64,000 nucleotides of DNA from positions 868,001 to 932,000 of the forward strand of contig NZ_CP076457.1 in NCBI RefSeq assembly GCF_018866325.1, in the 5' to 3' direction. The notes beneath the pieces are model-generated. The model was not told the DNA's origin, did not search any database, and was given only the letters and a program-made list of their open reading frames with translations. The translations under genes were made by a program, and so were the position numbers. Below are positions 44,785-52,748 of this stretch, in pieces (within the stretch, counting starts at the first letter, position 1; each line of letters opens with the position of its first letter). The DNA is from Streptomyces sp. YPW6. Lineage in GTDB: Bacteria; Actinomycetota; Actinomycetes; Streptomycetales; Streptomycetaceae.

Positions 44785-45770
44785 CCACGCCCGCCCACCC
44801 GTCGCCCGCCACCCCCGTGAACCGGCTGCGGCCCCGCCGCTCGTGTCTGGCCGTGCCGGGCTCCAACCCGCGCTTCCTGGAGAAGGCCCAGGGCCTCCCG
44901 GCCGACCAGGTCTTCCTGGACCTGGAGGACGCCTGCGCGCCGCTCGCCAAGGAGGGCGCCCGCCACCACATCGTGGACGCGCTGAACAACGGTGACTGGA
45001 GCGGCAAGACCCGGGTCGTGCGGGTCAACGACTGGACGACGCACTGGACGTACCGGGACGTGATCACGGTCGTCGAGGGCGCGGGCCCCAACCTGGACTG
45101 CATCATGCTGCCGAAGGTCCAGGACGCCCAGCAGGTCGTGGCGCTGGACCTGCTGCTGACCCAGATCGAGAAGACGATGGGCTTCGAGACCGGGAGGATC
45201 GGCATCGAGGCGCAGATCGAGAACGCCAAGGGTCTGGTGAACATCGACGAGATCGCCGCCGCATCGCCGCGCCTGGAGACGCTGATCTTCGGCCCGGCCG
45301 ACTTCATGGCCTCGATCAACATGAAGACCCTGGTCGTCGGCCAGCAGCCGCCCGGCTACCCCGCGGACGCCTACCACTACATCCTGATGCGCATCCTGAT
45401 GGCGGCCCGCACGCACGACCTCCAGGCGATCGACGGCCCGTTCCTCCAGATCCGCGACGTGGACGCCTACCGCGAGGTGGCCGGCCGCGCCGCCGCCCTC
45501 GGCTTCGACGGCAAGTGGGTGCTGCACCCGGGGCAGGTCGACGCGGCGAACGAGGTGTTCTCGCCGTCGCAGGAGGACTACGACCACGCCGAGCTGATCC
45601 TCGACGCGTACGACTGGTGCACCTCCGAGGAGGGCGGCAAGAAGGGCTCCGCGATGCTCGGCGACGAGATGATCGACGAGGCCAGCCGCAAGATGGCCCT
45701 GGTCATCGCGGGCAAGGGCCGGGCCGCGGGCATGCAGCGCACGTCCAAGTTCGAAGCCCCGGAGGCCTGA
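44781..45770 (+). CDS. mcl: Beta-methylmalyl-CoA/malyl-CoA lyase (CitE-like)
   Basis: 329 residues of the HpcH/HpaI-CitE aldolase family. RRSCLAVPGSNPRFLEKA binds CoA. FLDLEDACAP, MLPKVQDAQQV, GIEAQIENAKGLVNI and FGPADFMASIN supply the Mg-binding Glu/Asp pair. It cleaves methylmalyl-CoA to glyoxylate and propionyl-CoA in the EMC pathway, and probably also forms or cleaves malyl-CoA. The ATG at 44781 overlaps the ecm stop. The next gene begins 2 bp after its stop. Confidence 0.92.
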   Translation: MTTPAHPSPATPVNRLRPRRSCLAVPGSNPRFLEKAQGLPADQVFLDLEDACAPLAKEGARHHIVDALNNGDWSGKTRVVRVNDWTTHWTYRDVITVVEGAGPNLDCIMLPKVQDAQQVVALDLLLTQIEKTMGFETGRIGIEAQIENAKGLVNIDEIAAASPRLETLIFGPADFMASINMKTLVVGQQPPGYPADAYHYILMRILMAARTHDLQAIDGPFLQIRDVDAYREVAGRAAALGFDGKWVLHPGQVDAANEVFSPSQEDYDHAELILDAYDWCTSEEGGKKGSAMLGDEMIDEASRKMALVIAGKGRAAGMQRTSKFEAPEA

Positions 45771-45772
45771 TC

Positions 45773-46276
45773 ATGCAGTTCGGACGCACCTATGAGGAGT
45801 TCGAGGTCGGCGCCGTCTACAAGCACTGGCCCGGGAAGACGGTCACGGAGTACGACGACCACCTCTTCTGTCTGCTGACCATGAACCACCACCCGCTGCA
45901 CATGGACAGCAACTACGCGGAGAAGACGACCGACTTCGGCAAGAACGTCGTCGTCGGCAACTACATCTACTCGCTGCTGCTCGGCATGTCGGTGCCGGAC
46001 GTCTCCGGGAAGGCCATCGCCAACCTGGAGGTGGAATCGCTCCGGCACATCGCGCCGACCTTCCACGGCGACACGATCTACGGCGAGACGACCGTGCTGG
46101 ACAAGACCCCGTCGAAGTCCAAGAACGACCGCGGCATCGTGTACGTGGAGACCAAGGGCTACAAACAGGACGGCACGGTCGTCTGCGTCTTCCGGCGCAA
46201 GGTGATGGTCCCCACCGAGACGTACATCAAGGAGCGCGGCGGGGAGCAGCCCGGCCGTCCCACCCCCGCCCAGTAA
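45773..46276 (+). CDS. mch: Mesaconyl-CoA hydratase (MaoC family)
   Basis: 167 residues, hot-dog fold. The hydratase-2 motif is visible as NHHPLHMDSNYAEKT (Asp/His catalytic pair around residues 39-47). FGKNVVVGNYIYSLLLGMS and the C-terminal GTVVCVFRRKVMVP complete the MaoC pattern. It hydrates mesaconyl-C1-CoA to methylmalyl-CoA, the substrate of the lyase encoded just upstream. Characterised mesaconyl-CoA hydratases of proteobacteria are about twice as long, from memory, so this may be a one-domain homodimeric type. The assignment depends on operon context. Confidence 0.85.
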   Translation: MQFGRTYEEFEVGAVYKHWPGKTVTEYDDHLFCLLTMNHHPLHMDSNYAEKTTDFGKNVVVGNYIYSLLLGMSVPDVSGKAIANLEVESLRHIAPTFHGDTIYGETTVLDKTPSKSKNDRGIVYVETKGYKQDGTVVCVFRRKVMVPTETYIKERGGEQPGRPTPAQ

Positions 46277-46350
46277 CGGTGCGAAGCCTTGCCCAGTAAC
46301 CGCGTGAAGCCCTTCGGGGACATCCGTGTGAAGCCACAGGAGAAGCAGCC
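46277..46350 (+). repeat. Short direct repeat in the mch-mcd spacer
   Basis: GCCCAGTAACGGTGCGAAGCC (spanning the mch stop) recurs as GCCCAGTAACCGCGTGAAGCCC about 28 bp later, and a third partial copy (CCGTGTGAAGCC) follows. The spacer seems to have grown by tandem duplication of the mch stop region. AGGAGAAG is the mcd ribosome site. Confidence 0.55.
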
Positions 46351-47556
46351 ATGACGCGACTCGCCCAGACCGCCGGTCTCAACGACATCCAGCGGGAAAT
46401 CCTCGCCACGGTCCGGGATTTCGTCGACAAGGAGATCATTCCGGTCGCGACCCAGCTGGAGCACCGCGACGAGTACCCCACGGACATCGTCGAGGGGCTC
46501 AAGGAACTCGGCCTGTTCGGGCTGATGATCCCCGAGGAGTACGGGGGGCTGGGTGAGTCGCTGCTCACCTACGCGCTGTGCGTGGAGGAGATCGCCCGCG
46601 GCTGGATGAGCGTGTCGGGCATCATCAACACGCACTTCATCGTGGCCTACATGCTCAAGCAGCACGGCACGCAGGAGCAGAAGGACACGTTCCTGCCGCG
46701 GATGGCGCTCGGCGAGGTGCGCGGGGCCTTCTCGATGTCCGAGCCGGCGCTCGGCTCGGACGTCTCGGCGATCTCGTCGAAGGGCGTGAAGGACGGCGAC
46801 GACTACCTCCTCAACGGCCAGAAGATGTGGCTGACGAACGGCGGAACCTCGACGTTGGTGGCCGTCCTGGCCCGAAGTGACGAAGGCCACCCCGAGGGCA
46901 CCGCGCCGCACAAGTCGATGACGACCTTCCTGGTGGAGAAGGAGCCCGGCTTCGGAGAGGTCCGGCCCGGCCTGACCATCCCCGGGAAGATCGACAAGAT
47001 GGGCTACAAGGGCGTCGACACGACCGAGCTCATCATGGACGACCTGCGCATTCCGGCCAATCGTGTCCTCGGGGGCACGACGGGCCGAGGGTTTTACCAG
47101 ATGATGGACGGCGTCGAGGTCGGCCGGGTGAATGTCGCCGCGCGTGGCTGCGGTGTCGCACAGCGTGCGTTCGAACTGGGCGTTTCGTACGCCCAGCAGC
47201 GCCAGACCTTCGGCAAACCGATCGCCCAGCACCAGGCGATCCAGTTCAAACTGGCCGAAATGGCCACCAAGGTCGAGGCCGCCCATGCGATGATGGTGAA
47301 TGCGGCACGCAAAAAGGACTCCGGGGAACGAAACGACCTGGAGGCAGGGATGGCGAAGTACCTCGCCTCCGAGTACTGCAAGGAAGTCGTCGAGGACGCC
47401 TTCCGTATCCACGGCGGCTACGGCTTCTCCAAGGAGTACGAGATCGAGCGCCTCTACCGCGAGGCGCCGATGCTGCTGATCGGTGAAGGTACCGCCGAGA
47501 TCCAGAAAATGATCATTGGCCGGCGCCTCCTGGAGGAGTACCGATTCCAGGGCTGA
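46351..47556 (+). CDS. mcd: Methylsuccinyl-CoA dehydrogenase (acyl-CoA dehydrogenase family)
   Basis: 401 residues, FAD-dependent. FSMSEPALGSDVSAI and WLTNGGTST bind flavin; RQTFGKPIAQHQAIQFKLAEM and the catalytic-base segment LIGEGTAEIQKMIIGRRLL are standard. It should oxidise (2S)-methylsuccinyl-CoA to mesaconyl-C1-CoA, closing the gap between ecm and mch. Proteobacterial methylsuccinyl-CoA dehydrogenases are longer (about 550 residues, from memory), so this is the compact actinobacterial form. The assignment comes from operon position. The last third uses more A/T-ending codons (GGTTTT, AAACTG, AAAAAG) than its neighbours. Confidence 0.87.
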   Translation: MTRLAQTAGLNDIQREILATVRDFVDKEIIPVATQLEHRDEYPTDIVEGLKELGLFGLMIPEEYGGLGESLLTYALCVEEIARGWMSVSGIINTHFIVAYMLKQHGTQEQKDTFLPRMALGEVRGAFSMSEPALGSDVSAISSKGVKDGDDYLLNGQKMWLTNGGTSTLVAVLARSDEGHPEGTAPHKSMTTFLVEKEPGFGEVRPGLTIPGKIDKMGYKGVDTTELIMDDLRIPANRVLGGTTGRGFYQMMDGVEVGRVNVAARGCGVAQRAFELGVSYAQQRQTFGKPIAQHQAIQFKLAEMATKVEAAHAMMVNAARKKDSGERNDLEAGMAKYLASEYCKEVVEDAFRIHGGYGFSKEYEIERLYREAPMLLIGEGTAEIQKMIIGRRLLEEYRFQG

Positions 47557-47646
47557 TTGTCCGTTCTGGGGTGATTTGGTGGCGAAGAACATCACACCGG
47601 GTCACCCTCGACGGGCGGCGTTCGACAGTCCGACTCGGCTGCTGGC

Positions 47647-47677
47647 TTGCCCAGTTGCGCCCGGCAACCGATAGCAT
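47647..47677 (+). promoter_or_regulatory. Possible promoter of psd-pssA
   Basis: TTGCCC (47647-47652) and TAGCAT (47672-47677) are separated by 19 bp, longer than ideal, 60 bp before the psd start. It is weak but the only pair seen in the 180-bp gap. Confidence 0.35.
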
Positions 47678-47736
47678 CTTCGGAAAGCCGCCGTCCCCCG
47701 TTGCCAGCGCGGCATCATCCGCTACGAAGGTCATTC

Positions 47737-48384
47737 ATGCCCGACAGCACTTCCTCCGCATCCCGCGGCGGGGTCCGCATCGCCCGCGGAGCCTCCCCGT
47801 GGCTCCTGCCGACCGTCGCCACCGCAGCCCTCAGCCTGGCCCGCGCCCGCAAGTCGGGGCGCTGGGCAGCAGCGGCTGTGCCCACCACCGCGCTCGCGGC
47901 GGGCATGCTGTGGTTCTTCCGTGACCCCGAGCGCGAGATCACCGACGGCCGGGTCATCTCCCCGGCCGACGGCGTGGTGCAGAGCATCATGCCGTGGAAG
48001 GACGGGCGCACCCGCGTCGCGATCTTCATGAGCCCGCTCAACGTCCACGTCAACCGCGCGCCGCTGGCGGGCACCGTGACGTCGGTCGAGCACATCCCGG
48101 GCGGGTTCGTTCCGGCGTTCAACAAGGAGAGCGAGAACAACGAGCGCGTTGTCTGGCACTTCGACACCGAGCTCGGCGACATCGAGATGGTGCAGATCGC
48201 GGGAGCGGTCGCCCGTCGGATCGTGCCGTACCTCCCCGAGGGCACGAAGGTGGAGCAGGGCGAGCGCATCGGCCTGATCCGCTTCGGCTCGCGCGTGGAC
48301 ATCTACCTCCCGGAAGGGATCGATGTCGCGGTCGAGGTCGGTCAGGCCACCACCGCGGGGGTGACTCGAATTGACCGTGATTGA
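47737..48384 (+). CDS. psd: Phosphatidylserine decarboxylase proenzyme
   Basis: 215 residues, the short archaeal/actinobacterial type. One membrane segment (about residues 45-60) is followed by FFRDPEREI. The SPADGVVQSI and FMSPLNVHVNR segments are catalytic. Self-cleavage should occur at Gly-Ser in RFGSRVDIYLP, giving the pyruvoyl cofactor on the alpha chain. It converts phosphatidylserine to phosphatidylethanolamine. Its 3' end overlaps pssA by 14 bp, pairing the two steps of PE synthesis. The ATG at 47737 is preceded by ACGAAGG. Confidence 0.93.
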   Translation: MPDSTSSASRGGVRIARGASPWLLPTVATAALSLARARKSGRWAAAAVPTTALAAGMLWFFRDPEREITDGRVISPADGVVQSIMPWKDGRTRVAIFMSPLNVHVNRAPLAGTVTSVEHIPGGFVPAFNKESENNERVVWHFDTELGDIEMVQIAGAVARRIVPYLPEGTKVEQGERIGLIRFGSRVDIYLPEGIDVAVEVGQATTAGVTRIDRD

Positions 48385-49234
48385 TCCCGATACCAAGGCC
48401 GGCTGGGTGCCGGAGGCCGACGACGAGAACGACGTCGACGGCACGGAGGACATGCCGCTGTCGATGCGCCTGTCGATAGCGGACACGCTCACGCTCGGTA
48501 ACGCGACGTGCGGGTTCATGGCGGTGTACTTCACCACCACGGGCATTCTGATCCCGCACCTCACGGGCAGCGACGAGACGGGCATGGCCCGGCACTCGGC
48601 CGCCACCGCCGTGATCCTCATGCTGATGGCCGCGATCTTCGACCTGTTCGACGGTCTCGTGGCACGCAAGCTGCGTTCCTCGCCGATGGGCGCCGAGCTG
48701 GACAACCTCTCGGACCTCATCAGCTTCGGGCTCGCACCGGCCTACTTCGTGCTCGTGTACGGCATGGTCGCCGACGACGCCCACCAGCGGGTCTCGGCGC
48801 TGGCGGCGATCGTCGTCCTGCTGGCGGTGGTGCTCAGGCTGGCCAGATTCTCCTGCGTGACCCTGAAGGACGGCATGTTCCAGGGCATGCCGAGCCCCTT
48901 CGGAGCGCTGACGGTCGTCTCGATCGTGCTCCTGGAGCTGCCCTTCGTGCCGACCCTGCTCGCGATCATCGGGGTGGCCTGGCTGATGGTGAGCCGGGTG
49001 GAGTACCCCAAGCCGCGGGGCATCCTCGCGGTGGCGATGCTCAGCTGGATCGTGGCCGCGATGGGGCTGCTCGCCGCCTGGGCCTTCGACGCCCCCGGCG
49101 GTCAGCTGCTGCTCCAGACGGGCTGCGCGCTCCAGGTGGTGCTCGGCGCGGTGATCCCGCTGTTCGCCACGGCGCGACGGGTGAACACGTTCCGTGACAA
49201 CCGTCGCGAGGCGCGGGCGGCACAGCTGCCGTAG
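48371..49234 (+). CDS. pssA: CDP-diacylglycerol-serine O-phosphatidyltransferase
   Basis: 287 residues, integral membrane CDP-alcohol phosphatidyltransferase with about seven helices. The signature D-x2-D-G-x2-A-R-x8-G-x3-D-x3-D is seen in FDLFDGLVARKLRSSPMGAE followed by LDNLSD. It makes phosphatidylserine, used by Psd encoded just upstream. It starts with the rare codon TTG at 48371, overlapping psd; GTG at 48377 is the alternative. A perfect hairpin follows the stop. Confidence 0.92.
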   Translation: MTVIDPDTKAGWVPEADDENDVDGTEDMPLSMRLSIADTLTLGNATCGFMAVYFTTTGILIPHLTGSDETGMARHSAATAVILMLMAAIFDLFDGLVARKLRSSPMGAELDNLSDLISFGLAPAYFVLVYGMVADDAHQRVSALAAIVVLLAVVLRLARFSCVTLKDGMFQGMPSPFGALTVVSIVLLELPFVPTLLAIIGVAWLMVSRVEYPKPRGILAVAMLSWIVAAMGLLAAWAFDAPGGQLLLQTGCALQVVLGAVIPLFATARRVNTFRDNRREARAAQLP

Positions 49235-49259
49235 CCGTACGTAACGGACGAGATCCTCG

Positions 49260-49289
49260 GGGCCCGGATGCTCCCCGGCATCCGGGCCC
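49260..49289 (+). terminator. Terminator of psd-pssA
   Basis: GGGCCCGGATGC (49260-49271) and GCATCCGGGCCC (49278-49289) form a perfect 12-bp stem with a 6-nt loop, 25 bp after the pssA stop. Confidence 0.8.
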
Positions 49290-49400
49290 TCGTGCGTTTC
49301 CGGTGACGGGCGCCCCGGGGTCCGGCGGTCAGCCGGGCGAAGGTCCCGGTGCTCCTGATCGTGGATGCGCCGCTCCCGGGCCGTCGGTTAGGGTAGGTGC

Positions 49401-49424
49401 ATGTCTACGCCCCGAGTTTCCTAG
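49401..49424 (+). CDS. Leader peptide MSTPRVS upstream of the ABC-F gene
   Basis: ATG at 49401 and TAG at 49422 enclose seven codons. TAGGGT at 49389-49394 is a fitting -10 box that would start the transcript at or next to the ATG, so the peptide would be leaderless. The 58-nt gap to the ABC-F start can fold into AAGGAC (49427-49432) with GTCCTT (49454-49459), and CGCT (49461-49464) with AGCG (49472-49475). The second stem overlaps the GGAG ribosome site and precedes a TTTT run. This layout fits ribosome-stalling control as known for antibiotic-resistance ABC-F genes. No experimental support is visible. Confidence 0.5.
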   Translation: MSTPRVS

Positions 49425-49482
49425 CCAAGGACCCGCTTCCACGCCAGAAGTGTGTCCTTTCGCTTTCTCGGAGCGTTTTCTC

Positions 49483-51087
49483 ATGATTACCGTTCGCGGT
49501 GTCGAGCTGCGCGCGGGCGCCCGCCTGCTGCTCTCCGACATCTCCTTCACCGTCTCCCCCGGGGACCGTATCGGCCTCGTCGGCCGCAACGGCGCGGGCA
49601 AGACCACCCTGCTGACGACCCTGACCGGGCAGACCGGGCCCGCCGCCGGCACCATCACCCGCACCGGTGGGATCGGCTTCCTCGCGCAGGACTCCCGCGC
49701 CGCCGACCCGGACGTCACGGTCACGGACCGGATCCTGTCCGCCCGCGGCCTGGACCGGGCACTGCACCGGCTGCGCACGGCCGAGACGGCGATGGCCAAC
49801 GCCGCAGCCCCGGCCGCACTGGAGCGGGCGATGAACACCTACGCCCGCGCCGAGGCGGCCTTCCAGGCCGGCGGCGGCTACGCCGCCGAGGCCGAGGCCG
49901 CCCGCATGGCCGCCGGACTCGGCCTGCCCGAGCGGGTTCTCGGCGAGCCGGTCGGCACCCTGTCCGGCGGGCAGCGCCGCCGCGTCGAACTGGCCCGCAT
50001 CCTGTTCGCCGGACACGACGGCACCCTGCTGCTGGACGAGCCGACCAACCACCTGGACGCCGACTCGGTCACCTGGCTGCGCACCTTCCTCCAAGGCCAC
50101 ACCGGCGGCCTGGTCCTCATCAGCCACGACACCTCCCTGCTGGCCGACGTCGTCAACCGGGTGTTCCACCTGGACGCCACCCGCGCCACGATCGACGTCC
50201 ACAACACCGGCTGGGGCACCTACCTCGCCCAGCGGGCGGCAGACGAGCGGCGCCGCGCCCGTGAGCGGGCAGCCGCCGAGCGCAAGGCCGCCGCCCTGCA
50301 CACGCAGGCCGACAAGATGAAGGCCCGCTCCGCGACCGCCGTCATGGCCAAGAGCATGGCCCGGCGCGCCGATCGGATGCTGGCCGAACTGGAACCGGCC
50401 CGGCGCACCGAAAAGGTCGCCAGGATCCGGCTGCCCCAGCCCGCGCCCTGCGGGCGGATGCCGCTCGGCGCCGTCAGCCTGGCCAAGTCCTACGACGGCC
50501 ACCAGGTCCTGACCGGTGTCGACCTGGCCGTGGACCGGGGCAGCCGCCTGGTCATCCTCGGCCTCAACGGCGCGGGCAAAACCACCCTGCTACGCCTCCT
50601 CGCCGGACAGGAGCAGCCGGACTCCGGCCGCGTGGTGCACGGCCACGGCCTGCGCCTGGGTTACTTCGCCCAAGAGCACGACACCCTCGCTCCGGGGCGT
50701 ACGGTCCGCCAGAACCTGGCGGATGCGGCCGCGCACCTGACGGACGGTGAGGCACGGCGGGTCCTCGGGGCGTTCCTCTTCTCCGGGGACGACGCCGACA
50801 AGCCGGCCGGGGTGCTCTCGGGCGGGGAGAAGACCCGCCTCGCGCTGGCCGGGCTGGTCCACTCCGGCGCCAACGTGCTGCTGCTGGACGAGCCGACCAA
50901 CAACCTCGACCCGGCCTCCCGCACCGAGGTCCTGGCCGCCGTCGGTTCCTACCCCGGCGCGATCGTGATGGTCACCCACGACGAGGGCGCCATCGACGCC
51001 CTGCGCCCCGACCGCGTCCTGCTGCTGCCCGACGCGGACGAGGACCTGTGGAACGAGGACTACCGTGACCTGGTCGCCCTCGCCTGA
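49483..51087 (+). CDS. ABC-F family ATPase (ribosome protection/antibiotic resistance type)
   Basis: 534 residues, no membrane helices. Two ABC domains each carry Walker A (GRNGAGKTT; GLNGAGKTT), a signature (LSGGQRRRVELAR; LSGGEKTRLALAG) and Walker B (LLLDEPTNHLD; LLLDEPTNNLD). The basic linker between them (about residues 245-325, RRRARERAAAERKA and AKSMARRADRM) is the P-site tRNA interaction motif region that reaches the ribosome in ABC-F proteins. ABC-F members displace ribosome-targeting antibiotics or act as translation factors. The ATG at 49483 has GGAG 9 bp upstream. The leader peptide supports a resistance role. Confidence 0.9.
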   Translation: MITVRGVELRAGARLLLSDISFTVSPGDRIGLVGRNGAGKTTLLTTLTGQTGPAAGTITRTGGIGFLAQDSRAADPDVTVTDRILSARGLDRALHRLRTAETAMANAAAPAALERAMNTYARAEAAFQAGGGYAAEAEAARMAAGLGLPERVLGEPVGTLSGGQRRRVELARILFAGHDGTLLLDEPTNHLDADSVTWLRTFLQGHTGGLVLISHDTSLLADVVNRVFHLDATRATIDVHNTGWGTYLAQRAADERRRARERAAAERKAAALHTQADKMKARSATAVMAKSMARRADRMLAELEPARRTEKVARIRLPQPAPCGRMPLGAVSLAKSYDGHQVLTGVDLAVDRGSRLVILGLNGAGKTTLLRLLAGQEQPDSGRVVHGHGLRLGYFAQEHDTLAPGRTVRQNLADAAAHLTDGEARRVLGAFLFSGDDADKPAGVLSGGEKTRLALAGLVHSGANVLLLDEPTNNLDPASRTEVLAAVGSYPGAIVMVTHDEGAIDALRPDRVLLLPDADEDLWNEDYRDLVALA

Positions 51088-51097
51088 ACCCACCGCT

Positions 51098-51141
51098 CCG
51101 CCCGGCCGGACAGCGGGCTTGCCCGCTGTCCGGCCGGGCGG
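51098..51141. terminator. Terminator after the ABC-F gene
   Basis: A perfect 21-bp inverted repeat (51098-51118 with 51121-51141) separated by only two bases, 10 bp after the stop. The inner pairs must open to form a loop. It is the longest perfect stem I found in the window. Confidence 0.85.
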
Positions 51142-51425
51142 CGGCCGCGGTCCGAACGAGCCTGCGCCGCCCCGCCGCGGTCGCGGATGCCTGCCGCACA
51201 CCGTGCCGTGCCGCGTGCTTCGCTGAACGGCATCCCTGACAGACCGAAGGGGCACCAGCTCGTCCACCACCCGCCCCGCTCCCCCAGCGTCCCCACGAGG
51301 GAGCTGCGGCTGCGCGGAGGGCTGCTGCTGACGTCCGTCCCCGAGGGCGACCCGGAGGCTTCGGACCGACCTCGGCGCGTCCATCGCGCGACTTCTCACA
51401 GCCGGAGCTACCGGCGATGGACGAC
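51142..51425. other. Spacer between two terminators
   Basis: 284 bp between the ABC-F terminator and the hairpin closing the opposing amino acid transporter operon. Open frames exist on both strands but show no family features or ribosome sites. Nothing supportable is seen. Confidence 0.5.
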
Positions 51426-51462
51426 CGGGAGGTCCGGCCGGGCGCCCCGGCCGGACCTCCCG
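51426..51462. terminator. Terminator of the branched-chain amino acid transporter operon
   Basis: A 17-bp perfect stem (51426-51442 with 51446-51462) and 3-nt loop, 33 bp beyond the minus-strand end of the substrate-binding gene. It works in either direction and faces the ABC-F terminator. Confidence 0.8.
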
Positions 51463-51494
51463 TCACCGTCCGGTCACCCCTCGCTGCGCGGGGC

Positions 51495-52748
51495 TCAGTT
51501 GCCGATGGTGAAGGACTCGGCCGCCGGGGCGACCGCGGCCGGCCGGACCACCTTCAGCCCGCCGGCGGCACCGGCGTCGGGCTTCATGATGACGCTCTCC
51601 CGGGTGGACGGCGCCTTCGGGTCCGAGAAGTCGTGCGTCACCCCGAACTCGGTCCCGTACCCCTTGATCCTCAGGACCGCCTTGTCGATGCCCTCACGGG
51701 TGAGGTCCTTGTCGTCGCAGGCCAGCGACAGGGCCTCGCCGAAGAGGGAGGCCGCCGTGTAGCCGGCGACGACGCCGTTGTCGAGGACGTCCTTCGGGTA
51801 CTGGGCGGCGTACTCCTTGGCGAGCTTGGCGGGGCCGTCGCCCGGGTCGCCGATGGGCAGCGTGGAGGAGGCGACGTAGTAGTCCTTGAGCAGGGCCGGG
51901 CCCGCCTGGGTCTTCAACAGCTGCGGGGCGAAGGCCGAGTTGTTGCCGACGACCGGGACGTCGAAGCCGGTGGCCGCGGCGACGCCGACGAGCGAGGCCG
52001 CCTGACGGGGGCCGGCGCTGACGACCACGGCCTTGACCCCGGCCTGCTTCAGGGCGGCGACCTGGGCCGTCATGTCGTTGTCGGTCGGCTTGATCTTCTG
52101 CTCGACGACGGTGAGTCCGGCCTCCTTCGCCGCGTACTTCGAGCCGACGAGCGCGTTCTCGCCGTAGTCGCCCTCGAAGTACACGTGACCGATCTTGTCG
52201 CCCTTCGCGATGCGCTTCTCGGCGAGGAGATAGTCGACGAGGTTGATCGTCTCGACGTCGTAGGTGGCGCCGATGACCCGGATGTACGGGGAGCCGAGCA
52301 GATTCGCCGACCAGGCCTGCGGCAGCACCAGGCCCTTGTCCTGGCCGTCGATGCGCTGTTCGACGGCGGCGACGAACGGGGAGCCGATGAACTGGGCGAA
52401 GCCCGCCACGTCCGGCACCAGCTCGGTGTACGCGGCGATCGCCTTCTGCGGGTCGTATCCGTGGTCGCGGACCGTCAGTTCGATCTTCCGGTCGCAGATA
52501 CCGCCCGCGTCGTTGGTCTGCTTGACCCACAGCTGCTGGGCCTGGGTGACGCTCTTGCCCAGCGAGGCGTAGACCCCGGTCATGTCGGTCAGCACCCCGA
52601 GGGAGATCGTCGAGGAGGAGACCCCGGGGCCCGTCTTGATGCCGCCCTCGCCCTCCTCGTCAGCCTTTCCGTCGGTCGCCTTGCCGCTGCATCCGACGAG
52701 GGTGACGGCGAGGGCCGCGACGACGGCCGTGAGCACTCTGAGCTTCAT
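51495..52748 (-). CDS. Branched-chain amino acid ABC transporter, substrate-binding lipoprotein
   Basis: 417 residues. The signal peptide ends with lipobox LVGCSG (Cys near residue 20), so it is a lipoprotein on the outer face of the membrane. ISLGVLTDMTGVYASLGKS, then YDPQKAIAAYTELV and GHVYFEGDYGENALVGSK are typical of the LivJ/LivK type-1 periplasmic-binding fold. It is the last gene of livF-G-H-M-K; its ATG overlaps the livM stop. The ligand may be a branched-chain amino acid, amide or another small compound. The specificity is not readable. Confidence 0.9.
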   Translation of the reverse strand: MKLRVLTAVVAALAVTLVGCSGKATDGKADEEGEGGIKTGPGVSSSTISLGVLTDMTGVYASLGKSVTQAQQLWVKQTNDAGGICDRKIELTVRDHGYDPQKAIAAYTELVPDVAGFAQFIGSPFVAAVEQRIDGQDKGLVLPQAWSANLLGSPYIRVIGATYDVETINLVDYLLAEKRIAKGDKIGHVYFEGDYGENALVGSKYAAKEAGLTVVEQKIKPTDNDMTAQVAALKQAGVKAVVVSAGPRQAASLVGVAAATGFDVPVVGNNSAFAPQLLKTQAGPALLKDYYVASSTLPIGDPGDGPAKLAKEYAAQYPKDVLDNGVVAGYTAASLFGEALSLACDDKDLTREGIDKAVLRIKGYGTEFGVTHDFSDPKAPSTRESVIMKPDAGAAGGLKVVRPAAVAPAAESFTIGN

